A stretch of 54,339 nt of DNA from JADFUS01 sp964600025 (lineage in GTDB: Bacteria; Bacteroidota; Bacteroidia; Bacteroidales; Rikenellaceae). The stretch spans positions 1-54,339 of the forward strand of contig CAZRHJ010000008.1 in NCBI GenBank assembly GCA_964600025.1, given 5' to 3'. Both the position numbers and the translations under genes were made by a program. The notes under the pieces were generated by a model. That model saw nothing but the letters and a program-made list of their open reading frames with translations, did not search any database and had not been told where the DNA came from. Of the stretch, positions 43,340 through 52,434 are shown one piece after another (position 1 is the first letter of the stretch; the number at the start of each line of letters is the position of its first letter).

Positions 43340-44587
43340 ATGTCTATTTCAAGAAGAAACGAGCTATTTCCAAACGTTACAGACGAACAATGGAACGATT
43401 GGAAATGGCAAGTTAAAAACAGAATTGAAACTCTTGAAGAGTTAAAAAAATACATTAGACTAACAAAAGAGGAAGAAGATGGTGTTAGAGAGTCATTGAA
43501 ATCACTTCGTATGGCAATTACTCCTTACTATCTTTCGCTAATCGACCCAAACAACCCTGATTGTCCAGTTCGTAAACAAAGTATTCCTACTGCTGCCGAA
43601 CTTATCCAGTCTGAGGCGGATCAATTAGACCCTTTGCACGAAGACACTGACTCACCAGTACCAGGGCTTACTCACCGTTATCCAGACAGAGTATTGTTCT
43701 TGATTACAGACCAGTGTTCAATGTATTGTCGCCACTGTACTCGTCGTAGATTTGCTGGTCAGCACGACTGCGAATCTCCTGTTGAGCGTATCAACAAAGC
43801 AATAGAATATATTGCACGTACACCACAGGTTCGTGACGTACTATTGTCGGGAGGCGATGCACTGCTTGTTAGCGATGCAATGTTGGAAAGTATTATTAGC
43901 CGTTTACGTCAAATTCCTCACGTAGAGATTATTCGTATTGGTTCACGTACTCCTGTTGTACTTCCACAAAGAATTACACCAGAGTTGGTAAATATGCTTA
44001 AAAAATACCACCCAGTTTGGTTGAATACACACTTTAACCACCCTAACGAGATTACAGAAGAGTCTGCTGCTGCTTGTGCAAGACTTGCTGATGCAGGTAT
44101 TCCACTTGGCAACCAATCTGTACTTTTGCGTGGTGTAAACGATTCGACAGCTATTATGAAAGAGCTTGTTCACCGTTTGGTTAGAATTCGTGTAAGACCA
44201 TACTATGTATATCAATGTGACTTGTCAATGGGTCTTAACCATTTCAGAACAACTGTTTCTAAGGGTATTGAGATTATTGAGGCACTTCGTGGTCATACAT
44301 CTGGTTATGCAGTTCCAACATTTGTTGTTGATGCTCCTGGTGGTGGTGGTAAAATTCCAGTTATGCCTAACTACCTTATCTCACAAGGTAATGGTAAAGT
44401 TATTTTGCGTAACTTCGAAGGTGTTATCACAACTTATACAGAACCAACAGATTACGACCCAACAAAAGAACCTCAGCACGATTTTGAGAACAAACGCTCA
44501 AAAGTTGGCGTTGCTGGTTTGTTGTATAACGAGGCTCTTAGCCTTGAACCAGAACACTTGGCTCGTAACGAGAGAAACAAAAAATAA
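43340..44587 (+). CDS. kamA: L-lysine 2,3-aminomutase
   Basis: 415 residues, radical SAM enzyme. Cluster cysteines C126-x3-C130-x2-C133 (CSMYCRHC). The PLP lysine is K338 in DAPGGGGKIPVMP, and Asp294 and Asp331 sit where the clostridial enzyme holds the lysine epsilon-amino group (one-residue offset from Asp293 and Asp330), so lysine rather than glutamate is the substrate. It converts L-lysine to L-beta-lysine, the entry step. It starts 8 bp after kdd. Confidence 0.96.
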   Translation: MSISRRNELFPNVTDEQWNDWKWQVKNRIETLEELKKYIRLTKEEEDGVRESLKSLRMAITPYYLSLIDPNNPDCPVRKQSIPTAAELIQSEADQLDPLHEDTDSPVPGLTHRYPDRVLFLITDQCSMYCRHCTRRRFAGQHDCESPVERINKAIEYIARTPQVRDVLLSGGDALLVSDAMLESIISRLRQIPHVEIIRIGSRTPVVLPQRITPELVNMLKKYHPVWLNTHFNHPNEITEESAAACARLADAGIPLGNQSVLLRGVNDSTAIMKELVHRLVRIRVRPYYVYQCDLSMGLNHFRTTVSKGIEIIEALRGHTSGYAVPTFVVDAPGGGGKIPVMPNYLISQGNGKVILRNFEGVITTYTEPTDYDPTKEPQHDFENKRSKVGVAGLLYNEALSLEPEHLARNERNKK

Positions 44588-44598
44588 TTAATAATGAT

Positions 44599-45612
44599 AT
44601 GCCTTTTGTAGATGATATTTTGAAATGTAGAAGTGTTGCCTTTGTCGGTATCGACAAAAACAGTGGTAAGACCGAAGCAATGAACTATTTTCTACAAAGG
44701 GCTTCACTATCAAACAAAACTTTGGCTGTTACGTCTATTGGAATTGACGGAGAACAAAAAGACCAAGTAACACAAACCGAAAAACCAGAAATTACACTAT
44801 GTAATGGGACATATTTTCTGACTTGTGAAGCATTCTACAAAATGCGTAAGCTACACTCAGAGATTTATGATGTTTCGCACGAAAGTACAGCTTTGGGAAG
44901 ATTGGTTACAGCAAAAGTATTGGATAGTGGAAAAATAATGTTGGCAGGACCAGCTGACACCATTTCTCTCAAAAAACACATATCACGCCTACAAGGCTAT
45001 GATGTTGATACAGTTGTGGTTGATGGAGCATTGTCGAGAGTTACAATAGCTTCTCCGACTATCACCGAATCATTAGTTTTTTCGACAGGTGCAGTTGTTT
45101 CAAATCGAATAGACGATATAGTATCAAAAAGTGCTTTTCAGATTGACTTGATACGAATTTCAGAGGTTGTTTCCGAGTTTTCGTACCAAATGAATATGGC
45201 AGGAAGAGGAATTTATAATCATACAGACGAAGGTCTGATTTATACAGATATAGACTCCATTTTTACGCTAAAAAATCAAAAAGATAAGTTGTTTGATGCA
45301 GGTAAAAGGTTGTTTTTTTCGGGTGTTGTCAATGATACATTATTAGAATTTTTATCACTACAACCATTTGTTTCCGAAATAGAGGTTGTGGTTAGAGATT
45401 TCACAAAACTATTTTTGTCAAAACGTATATACGATATGTTTTTGCGAAAAGGTGGCAAAATCTCGGTTGTAAATAGCTCAAAACTTATGGCAGTGTGTGT
45501 TAATCCAATTTCTCCATTGGGTTATAAAGTTTCGAGCGAAAAACTTTGTGCAGAGCTTTCACAAGCAATCGGACAGAGTGTATATGATGTAAAAACGATT
45601 AGTAAGTTGTAA
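44599..45612 (+). CDS. kamB: KamB, putative lysine 5,6-aminomutase reactivase subunit
   Basis: 337 residues. A P-loop lies near the start, FVGIDKNSGKTEAMNYF, and the rest is mixed alpha/beta (TVVVDGALSRVTIASPTITES, STGAVVSNRIDD). It is not related to known enzymes beyond the gene of the same position in lysine-fermentation clusters, where KamB with KamC is thought to renew the cobalamin cofactor of the 5,6-aminomutase. It is followed 1 bp later by kamC, arguing for a shared complex. Name given from position plus the P-loop. Confidence 0.82.
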   Translation: MPFVDDILKCRSVAFVGIDKNSGKTEAMNYFLQRASLSNKTLAVTSIGIDGEQKDQVTQTEKPEITLCNGTYFLTCEAFYKMRKLHSEIYDVSHESTALGRLVTAKVLDSGKIMLAGPADTISLKKHISRLQGYDVDTVVVDGALSRVTIASPTITESLVFSTGAVVSNRIDDIVSKSAFQIDLIRISEVVSEFSYQMNMAGRGIYNHTDEGLIYTDIDSIFTLKNQKDKLFDAGKRLFFSGVVNDTLLEFLSLQPFVSEIEVVVRDFTKLFLSKRIYDMFLRKGGKISVVNSSKLMAVCVNPISPLGYKVSSEKLCAELSQAIGQSVYDVKTISKL

Positions 45613-45613
45613 A

Positions 45614-46987
45614 ATGCGAGTAAAGGATTGGATTAAGAGTTTTGATGCACTCAAATATATTGTCGATAAAATGGAGTTTTCGTCTTTTGTTGGACGAGCT
45701 ATGTTTTTGGACAGAGAATATATTTGCGACACTCAATCACTTGATGATTTATATCTTTTGCAAGAGAGTATGTTGCAATGCAGAGAGCAAAATATAAACA
45801 GAGATATTGAAAATATCAAGATGTTTATATGTGCCATAAAAGATGTAAGGGGTTCGATAGCAACACTTAACAAGGGTAGAGTAATTAGCGAAATAGAACT
45901 ATTTGAGGTTAAACAGTTGGCGTATTATGCCCAAAAAATCTCTGATTTTCTACGAAAAATTAACTATACAACAGTTGAGATACCGTCTATCAAAGAGGTT
46001 TACGAAATATTAGACCCAATGAACACATCTTCTGTGAGTTTTTATATTTATGACGCTTATTCTGAGCGACTAAAAGATTTGAGAGTACAAGTCAAAGATT
46101 GTCCAAAAGACCAATTAGACGAATTATACTTAAAAATTGAGATAGCTCAAAGTATGGTAATGCAAGAACTTTCGCAAAAATTGCGACCTTTTGCACCTAT
46201 AATGCTCAAAGTAATAGAAAAAATTGCAATGGTGGATTATTTAATAGCTGCCACTTCTTTGTACTTACACGAAGGAATGACAAAACCAAATATTCACTGC
46301 AAAAATACTCAATACACCCAAATATTTAATCCTATTGTAGCGGATAGAGTTAAATTAGCTGGTGGAAAGTATCAATGTGTAGATATAAATTTTGCTAACG
46401 AACCAGTACTGATAACAGGAGCAAATATGTCTGGAAAAAGTGTTACATTGAGTAGTGTTGCACTTTGCCAGTTATTGTGTCAGTTTGGAATGTATGTAAC
46501 TGCCAAAATGGCAGATATATGCCCAAAACAAGATGTTTTTTTGTCGCTTACGGACAAAAGCTCACTTTACAGTGGTTTATCATCTTTTGGCTCAGAAATT
46601 TTATCTATTGATTCTGTAATACAAAGAGTAGAAAATGGCGAAGATATATTGGTGCTAATTGACGAAGCTGCACGCACAACAAACCCAGTAGAGGGTGTTG
46701 CAATAGTGTCTGCACTGATAGATATTTTCAAAACACAACACACATCGGCACTTATAACTACCCATTATTCGGGGATTAAATCACAGTGTAGATGCCTAAG
46801 GGTAAAAGGAATTACCAACAGTGTTTTGAACGAAAAAATAACAGTTGATAATATCAACAAATATATAGATTACTCATTGGAAGAGAGTAGTAATCAAGAT
46901 GTCCCACAGGAGGCTATAACAATAGCACGTATGCTGGGCGTAAACAATGATTTTTTAGAAAAGGCGAAAACATATATAAACAATTAA
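45614..46987 (+). CDS. kamC: KamC, MutS-like ATPase of the lysine 5,6-aminomutase reactivase
   Basis: 457 residues. A helical N-terminal lever region, then a MutS-type ABC ATPase: Walker A GANMSGKSVTLSS, SSLYSGLSSFGSEI as the signature-like stretch, Walker B DILVLIDEAARTTNP and the switch His in TTHYSG. It lacks MutS mismatch-binding domains and is short. Similar proteins always accompany kamDE in lysine fermenters and are annotated as reactivase ATPase. It starts one base after kamB and ends 8 bp before kamD. Confidence 0.87.
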   Translation: MRVKDWIKSFDALKYIVDKMEFSSFVGRAMFLDREYICDTQSLDDLYLLQESMLQCREQNINRDIENIKMFICAIKDVRGSIATLNKGRVISEIELFEVKQLAYYAQKISDFLRKINYTTVEIPSIKEVYEILDPMNTSSVSFYIYDAYSERLKDLRVQVKDCPKDQLDELYLKIEIAQSMVMQELSQKLRPFAPIMLKVIEKIAMVDYLIAATSLYLHEGMTKPNIHCKNTQYTQIFNPIVADRVKLAGGKYQCVDINFANEPVLITGANMSGKSVTLSSVALCQLLCQFGMYVTAKMADICPKQDVFLSLTDKSSLYSGLSSFGSEILSIDSVIQRVENGEDILVLIDEAARTTNPVEGVAIVSALIDIFKTQHTSALITTHYSGIKSQCRCLRVKGITNSVLNEKITVDNINKYIDYSLEESSNQDVPQEAITIARMLGVNNDFLEKAKTYINN

Positions 46988-46995
46988 ATTAATTA

Positions 46996-48552
46996 ATGAT
47001 GCAACGAGCAAGTAAATTAGGAATAGATTTTTCTCGTGTTGATTATGCGAGAGGGGTTGCCAAAAAAATTGCTGATGATGTTCAGGATTTTGTGGATAGA
47101 TACACTACCGTTACAGTCGAGAGAACTTTGTGTAGATTATTGGGAATAGACGGTATAGATGCGAACGAAGTTCCACTTCCAAACATAGTGGTAGATTCTA
47201 TTAAAAACAACGGAATGTTATCAAATGGCGTTATCTATTTTATGGGTAATGCAGTGGCTCACACTGGCAAAACTCCGCAAGAAATTGCCGAGATGATAAC
47301 AGCAAACGAGATAGACATTACAAAAATACCAGTTGTAGATGATGCTACACGTGCAAATGCTTTAAAACCATATGTTAATGCAGCAATAGAGCGTATCACA
47401 GCAAATCGTCGTCGTCGTGAGAACTACATAGCAACTATTGGCGAAGGTGCTAAACCTTATTTGTATGTAATTGTTGCAACAGGTAATATTTATGAAGACG
47501 TTGTTCAAGCCCAAGCGGCAGCACGTCAAGGTGCAGATATTATTGCAGTAATTCGTACAACAGGTCAATCACTATTGGACTACGTTCCGTTTGGAGCTAC
47601 AACAGAAGGATTTGGTGGTACTTTTGCAACTCAGGAGAACTTCCGTATTATGCGTAAAGCATTGGACGAAGTTGGAGAAGAAGTTGGACGCTATATTCGT
47701 TTGTGTAACTACTGTTCTGGATTGTGTATGCCAGAGATTGCAGTTATGGGTGCTTTGGAAGGACTTGATGTTATGTTGAACGATGCTTTGTATGGTATTT
47801 TGTTCCGTGATATTAATATGCAACGTACTATTGTTGACCAGTATTTCTCTCGTATTATCAATGGATTTGCAGGTGTTATTATCAACACTGGTGAGGATAA
47901 CTACTTGACAACAGCAGACGCTTACGAACAAGCTCACACAGTACTTGCAAGTGACTTAATCAACGAACAGTTTGCACTTAACGCTGGACTACCAGAAGAG
48001 CAAATGGGACTTGGCCACGCATTTGAGATGGAACCGACACTTAAAAACGGATTCTTGTACGAATTGGCACAAGCACAGCTTACTCGTGAGATTTTCCCAA
48101 AAGCTCCTTTGAAATATATGCCACCAACCAAATTTATGACTGGTAACATATTCAGAGGACACATTCAAGATGCACTTTTCAACCAAATTGCAATTTGGAC
48201 TGGACAAGGTTTGCAATTACTTGGTATGATGACAGAAGCAATTCATACTCCATTTATGAGCGACCGTTACCTTGCTATCGAAAATGCTAAATACATCTTT
48301 AATAATATGCACTCAATAGGCGATGATGTGGAATTCAAAAAAGATGGTATTATGCAAACACGTGCAAAAGAGGTTCTTGAAAACTCTATTGTATTGTTAG
48401 AGGAATTAGCATCAGAGGGACTGTTCAATGCTTTGGAAAAAGGTAAATTTGGCGATGTTAAACGACCAAAAGATGGAGGTAAGGGTTTGGCAGGTGTTTC
48501 ACCTAAATCAGATGTTTACGAAAATCCATTTATTGCATTAATGAAAAAATAA
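46996..48552 (+). CDS. kamD: Lysine 5,6-aminomutase alpha subunit
   Basis: 518 residues. TIM-barrel-type subunit with KLGIDFSRVDYARGVAKKIADDVQDF at the start, GADIIAVIRTTGQSLLDYVPFGATTEGFGGTFATQ, LCNYCSGLCMPEIAVMGALEGLDVMLNDALYGILFRDINM and ALKYMPPTKFMTGNIFRGH. With KamE it uses PLP and adenosylcobalamin to move the epsilon-amino group of beta-lysine to C5, giving 3,5-diaminohexanoate. It lies 7 bp before kamE. Confidence 0.95.
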   Translation: MMQRASKLGIDFSRVDYARGVAKKIADDVQDFVDRYTTVTVERTLCRLLGIDGIDANEVPLPNIVVDSIKNNGMLSNGVIYFMGNAVAHTGKTPQEIAEMITANEIDITKIPVVDDATRANALKPYVNAAIERITANRRRRENYIATIGEGAKPYLYVIVATGNIYEDVVQAQAAARQGADIIAVIRTTGQSLLDYVPFGATTEGFGGTFATQENFRIMRKALDEVGEEVGRYIRLCNYCSGLCMPEIAVMGALEGLDVMLNDALYGILFRDINMQRTIVDQYFSRIINGFAGVIINTGEDNYLTTADAYEQAHTVLASDLINEQFALNAGLPEEQMGLGHAFEMEPTLKNGFLYELAQAQLTREIFPKAPLKYMPPTKFMTGNIFRGHIQDALFNQIAIWTGQGLQLLGMMTEAIHTPFMSDRYLAIENAKYIFNNMHSIGDDVEFKKDGIMQTRAKEVLENSIVLLEELASEGLFNALEKGKFGDVKRPKDGGKGLAGVSPKSDVYENPFIALMKK

Positions 48553-48559
48553 GAAAACT

Positions 48560-49348
48560 ATGAGTGGCGGATTATATTCAATGGAAGCAAGAGAGTTTGA
48601 CACAACGTTAGACTTGACACAAATAAAGCCTTATGGCGATACTATGAACGATGGTAAAACTCAAATAAGTTTTACTTTGCCAGTACCTTGTGGCGACGAG
48701 GCTATTGAGGCAGCAAAACAACTGCTTAAAAAAATGGGTTTTGAGAACCCAGCAGTTGCTTTTTATAAAGAACTTACAAAGGGCTATACATTTTTTAACT
48801 GTTATGCAACTTGTGCCCAAACAGTTGATTTCACAACTATTCACGTTCCAAAAGTAGAAAGTGATGTTATGGATATGGTTCAAACAGACGAGTATATCAA
48901 AGAGAATATTGGTAGAGAATTGCGTATTATTGGTGCCAGTACAGGAACTGACGCACACACAGTAGGTATTGACGCAATTATGAATATGAAAGGTTATGCT
49001 GGTCATTACGGATTGGAACGTTACGAGATGATAGATGCCCTAAATATGGGTAGTCAGGTTTTGAACGAAGATTTTATTGCGAAAGCAATAGAACTCAAAG
49101 CTGACGCACTTTTAGTATCACAAACTGTTACACAAAAAGATGTTCATATCCAAAATCTTACAGAACTTGTAGAGATGATGGAGGCAGAGGGTTTGCGTGA
49201 CAAGATGATACTTGTTTGTGGAGGCCCTCGTATCACTCACGAACTTGCAAAAGAACTTGGTTATGACGCAGGTTTTGGTGTAAATACTTATGCAGATAAC
49301 GTTGCATCATTTGTGGCACAAGAAATGGTAAAGAGAGGTATGAAATAA
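48560..49348 (+). CDS. kamE: Lysine 5,6-aminomutase beta subunit
   Basis: 262 residues. The B12-binding motif D131-A-His133-T-V-G and the PLP lysine K144 (MNMKGYAGHYG) fall at the same numbers as in the Clostridium sticklandii enzyme (His133, Lys144). The Rossmann B12 domain follows (ADALLVSQTVTQKD, MILVCGGPRITHELAKELGYDAGFG). The cofactor makes the enzyme cobalamin-dependent, so the host must make or import B12. Confidence 0.96.
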   Translation: MSGGLYSMEAREFDTTLDLTQIKPYGDTMNDGKTQISFTLPVPCGDEAIEAAKQLLKKMGFENPAVAFYKELTKGYTFFNCYATCAQTVDFTTIHVPKVESDVMDMVQTDEYIKENIGRELRIIGASTGTDAHTVGIDAIMNMKGYAGHYGLERYEMIDALNMGSQVLNEDFIAKAIELKADALLVSQTVTQKDVHIQNLTELVEMMEAEGLRDKMILVCGGPRITHELAKELGYDAGFGVNTYADNVASFVAQEMVKRGMK

Positions 49349-49404
49349 AATAAATATTTCTTAACTTTGAACAAATAATTGATAAATATTAAAATATTAA
49401 AGAT

Positions 49405-50067
49405 ATGGAGCAAAAACTAAATGCCAGACAAATCATTGCACGTCGTGGTGCAAAAGAAGTAAAAGACGGATATGTAGTTAATTTGGGTATTGGCGTACCT
49501 ACACTAATTCCTGCTTTTATCGACCCATCATTTGATGTTACTTTCCAAGGAGAGAACGGACAGTTGGGTATGGGTGATGTTTGTAAAGACGAAGCATCTA
49601 TTAACCCAGATGTTATCAACCCAAGTGGTGTGCATATTGATTTAGTCCCAGGTGCTTGTTTCTTTGATTCAGCAGACTCATTTGCACTTATTCGTGGAGG
49701 ACACGTAGATGTTACTTTCTTAGGTGCATTACAAGCTGATGCAAAAGGTAATATTGCAAACTGGATTATCCCAGGCAAAAAAACTCCCGGAATGGGAGGT
49801 GCTATGGACTTGCTAACTGGTGCAAAACACGTTATTTTGGCTATGGAACATACTGCAAAAGGAAGTATCAAAATTCTTGAAGAATGTACTTTGCCTTTGA
49901 CAGCAGCAGGAAAAGTTAATATGATTATTACTGAGTACGGTGTAATGCGTCCAACTCCACAAGGACTTTTGGTAACTGAGCTTAGCCCAGAATACACAAA
50001 AGAACAAATGCAAGAGGTAACAGGTGCAAAATTGATTTTTGCAGACGACCTAATTCCAATGTTCTAA
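49405..50067 (+). CDS. atoA: Acetoacetate/butyrate CoA-transferase, subunit B
   Basis: 220 residues. Beta subunit with VVNLGIGVPTLIPAFIDP, the catalytic glutamate in FQGENGQLGMGD, SFALIRGGHVDVTFLGALQAD, and WIIPGKKTPGMGGAMDL. It pairs with AtoD encoded at 40368. The gene stands 56 bp after kamE, slightly more than other gaps, but no terminator intervenes. Confidence 0.93.
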   Translation: MEQKLNARQIIARRGAKEVKDGYVVNLGIGVPTLIPAFIDPSFDVTFQGENGQLGMGDVCKDEASINPDVINPSGVHIDLVPGACFFDSADSFALIRGGHVDVTFLGALQADAKGNIANWIIPGKKTPGMGGAMDLLTGAKHVILAMEHTAKGSIKILEECTLPLTAAGKVNMIITEYGVMRPTPQGLLVTELSPEYTKEQMQEVTGAKLIFADDLIPMF

Positions 50068-50089
50068 CAATTCATAAAAAACAATTATT

Positions 50090-50494
50090 ATGCTAAAATT
50101 AGGTGATACTTACCAAGAAGAGTTATCGTTCAAACAATCTGATGTAGAGAAATTTGCGGAGATTTCTGGCGATTGCAACCCTCTTCACTTAGACAAAGAG
50201 TTTGCCAAAACAACTCCATTTGGAAGGCCAATAGTACACGGTTTCTTGTCTGGTGCAGTTTTTTCAAAAGTATTTGGAACAACTTTCCCAGGTGAGGGTA
50301 CAATTTATATGTATCAAGAAATGAAATTTACAGGTCCAGTGTTTGTTGATACTCCTTATGTAGCAAAATTTGTTATTACAGAAGTAGATACAACAAAACA
50401 CCGTGCATCAATCAAATGTACTTTGGAGACAATGGACGGTAAAGTTTGCATTGATGGATTGGCAAAATTAAAAAATGATAGAGAATTTATCTAA
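50090..50494 (+). CDS. (R)-specific enoyl-CoA hydratase, MaoC/PhaJ type
   Basis: 134 residues, hotdog fold. Hydratase-2 motif: SGDCNPLHLDKEFAKTTPFGRPIVHGFLSGAVFS, with catalytic Asp (DCN) and His (LHLD). Such enzymes interconvert (R)-3-hydroxybutyryl-CoA and crotonyl-CoA. Set between the CoA-transferase and FabG-like reductase, it would take acetoacetyl-CoA-derived hydroxybutyryl-CoA to crotonyl-CoA. Confidence 0.87.
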   Translation: MLKLGDTYQEELSFKQSDVEKFAEISGDCNPLHLDKEFAKTTPFGRPIVHGFLSGAVFSKVFGTTFPGEGTIYMYQEMKFTGPVFVDTPYVAKFVITEVDTTKHRASIKCTLETMDGKVCIDGLAKLKNDREFI

Positions 50495-50515
50495 GAATTT
50501 TAAAAACACATTGAT

Positions 50516-51259
50516 ATGAAAAGATTAGACAAAAAAGTTGCTATTATTACTGGTGGTAGTGCTGGTATTGGTAAAGCTGCAACTATTAAATTTGCACAAG
50601 AAGGTGCAACAGTTATCTTTTGGGCAAGAAATGCTGAGAAAGGTAAAAAACTTGAAGAGGAACTAAAAGCTCAGGGTTTGAACGTTGAGTTTGATGCAGT
50701 TGATACATCTGATTTGCAACACGTAGAGGAAGCTGCTAAACGTGTGTTTGACAAATATGGCAAAATAGATATTCTTATCAATAATGCAGGTATCACAAAC
50801 GATAGTACATTCAAAAAAATGACTGCTGAGAAATGGCAATCTGTTATTGATGTGAACTTGACAGGTGTATTCTATGTTACAAAAGCTGTTTCTCCTTATA
50901 TGTTGGAGGCTGGTTATGGTCGTATCATTAACACTTCATCTGTTGTTGCATTGTATGGTAACTTTGGCCAAGCAAACTATGTTGCTACAAAAGCTGGTTT
51001 GATTGGTATGACAAAAACATTGGCAAGAGAATTCGGTCGTAAAGGCGTTACAGTAAATGCTGTTGCTCCTGGATTTATTATGACAGATATGGTTGCTAAA
51101 ATGCCAGAGGAAGTTCTTAAAGGTATGGAAGCAAAAGTTCCAGTTAATCGTTTGGGACAACCAGAAGAAATTGCAAGTGCATACTTGTTCTTAGCATCTG
51201 ATGAGGCTGCATATATCAGTGGTGCAGTTTTGAGTGTTGATGGTGGTATTACAATTTAA
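50516..51259 (+). CDS. SDR reductase, acetoacetyl-CoA reductase (PhaB/FabG-like)
   Basis: 247 residues. SDR signatures: AIITGGSAGIGKA (cofactor), NNAG, catalytic Ser and Y-x3-K in NTSSVVALYGNFGQANYVATKAG, and the end SDEAAYISGAVLSVDGG. The FabG-like family is (R)-specific. From context it reduces acetoacetyl-CoA to (R)-3-hydroxybutyryl-CoA, feeding the adjacent MaoC hydratase. A fatty-acid synthesis role is possible but less likely here. Gap of 9 bp to bcd. Confidence 0.87.
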   Translation: MKRLDKKVAIITGGSAGIGKAATIKFAQEGATVIFWARNAEKGKKLEEELKAQGLNVEFDAVDTSDLQHVEEAAKRVFDKYGKIDILINNAGITNDSTFKKMTAEKWQSVIDVNLTGVFYVTKAVSPYMLEAGYGRIINTSSVVALYGNFGQANYVATKAGLIGMTKTLAREFGRKGVTVNAVAPGFIMTDMVAKMPEEVLKGMEAKVPVNRLGQPEEIASAYLFLASDEAAYISGAVLSVDGGITI

Positions 51260-51268
51260 TTTAAAGAT

Positions 51269-52408
51269 ATGAATTTTTCACTAAATAAAACAGAGCAACT
51301 TTTCTTGCAAATGATTAGAGAGTTTGCTGAAAAGGAAGTTAAGCCTCTTGCTGCAGAAGTTGATGAGCAAGAAAGATTTCCAATCGAAACCGTAGAGAAA
51401 ATGGCTAAATTGGGTATCTTTGGTATCCCTATGCCAAAACAATATGGCGGTGCAGGTGGTTCAAACCTAATGTATTCTATGGCAGTTGAAGAACTTTCAA
51501 AAGTTTGTGCTACAACTGGTGTAATTGTATCTGCTCACACTTCATTGTGTGCTGCTCCTATTTTGCATTTTGGTACAGAAGAGCAAAAAGCTAAATACCT
51601 TCCTAAACTTTGTTCAGGAGAGTGGTTAGGTGCTTTTGGTTTGACTGAGCCTAATGCTGGTACAGACGCTTCTGCACAACAAACTACTGCTGTTGAGTGT
51701 GAAGGTGGTTACAGACTTAATGGTTCAAAAATATTTATTACAAACGCTGGATATGCTCACGTATATGTTGTGTTTGCAATGACAGACAAGAGCCAAGGCA
51801 CACGTGGTATCACTGCGTTTATCGTAGAGAAAGATACTCCCGGATTTTCTATCGGTAAGAAAGAAAAGAAAATGGGTATCAGAGGTTCTGCTACTTGCGA
51901 ATTGATATTCGAAGATTGTGTTATTCCAAAAGAAAACCTATTGAGCAAAGTTGGCGGTGGTTTCAAAGTTGCAATGAATACTTTGGACGGAGGTCGTATT
52001 GGTATTGCATCACAAGCATTGGGTATTGCCCAAGGAGCTTTGGACGAAACTGTAAAATATGTTAAAGAACGTAAACAATTTGGTCGTCCACTTGCTGCAT
52101 TCCAAAATACAGCTTTCCAATTAGCTGATTTGGAGGTTAAAGTAGAGGCTTCAAGAATGTTGGTACGTGCTGCTGCTACTTGCGAGGACAATGGCGAGCC
52201 ATATACAGTTCCTGCTGCGAGAGCTAAACTATTTGCTGCCGAAACAGCTATGGAGGTTACTACAAAAGCTGTTCAATTACACGGTGGATATGGTTATACA
52301 CGTGAATACCCTATTGAGCGTATGATGCGTGACGCAAAAATCACAGAAATTTACGAAGGTACTTCAGAGGTTCAGAGATTAGTTATTTCTGGCAATTTAT
52401 TGAAGTAG
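51269..52408 (+). CDS. bcd: Butyryl-CoA dehydrogenase
   Basis: 379 residues, acyl-CoA dehydrogenase fold. LNKTEQLFLQMIREFAEKEVKPLAAEVDE at the start, GLTEPNAGTDA, LNGSKIFITNAGYAHVYVVFA, GGGFKVAMNTLDGGRIGIASQALG and the catalytic Glu in EIYEGTSEVQRLVI. It reduces crotonyl-CoA to butyryl-CoA using FAD and the EtfAB encoded next. It receives crotonyl-CoA from both Kal and the MaoC hydratase. Confidence 0.93.
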   Translation: MNFSLNKTEQLFLQMIREFAEKEVKPLAAEVDEQERFPIETVEKMAKLGIFGIPMPKQYGGAGGSNLMYSMAVEELSKVCATTGVIVSAHTSLCAAPILHFGTEEQKAKYLPKLCSGEWLGAFGLTEPNAGTDASAQQTTAVECEGGYRLNGSKIFITNAGYAHVYVVFAMTDKSQGTRGITAFIVEKDTPGFSIGKKEKKMGIRGSATCELIFEDCVIPKENLLSKVGGGFKVAMNTLDGGRIGIASQALGIAQGALDETVKYVKERKQFGRPLAAFQNTAFQLADLEVKVEASRMLVRAAATCEDNGEPYTVPAARAKLFAAETAMEVTTKAVQLHGGYGYTREYPIERMMRDAKITEIYEGTSEVQRLVISGNLLK

Positions 52409-52434
52409 TATTAATATTTAACTTTTTTACAAAT

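Noticed and set aside
45614..46987. Mismatch repair MutS/MutS2
   Set aside because: It has the ATPase but no mismatch-binding or Smr domain and stands between kamB and kamD, so KamC is the better call.
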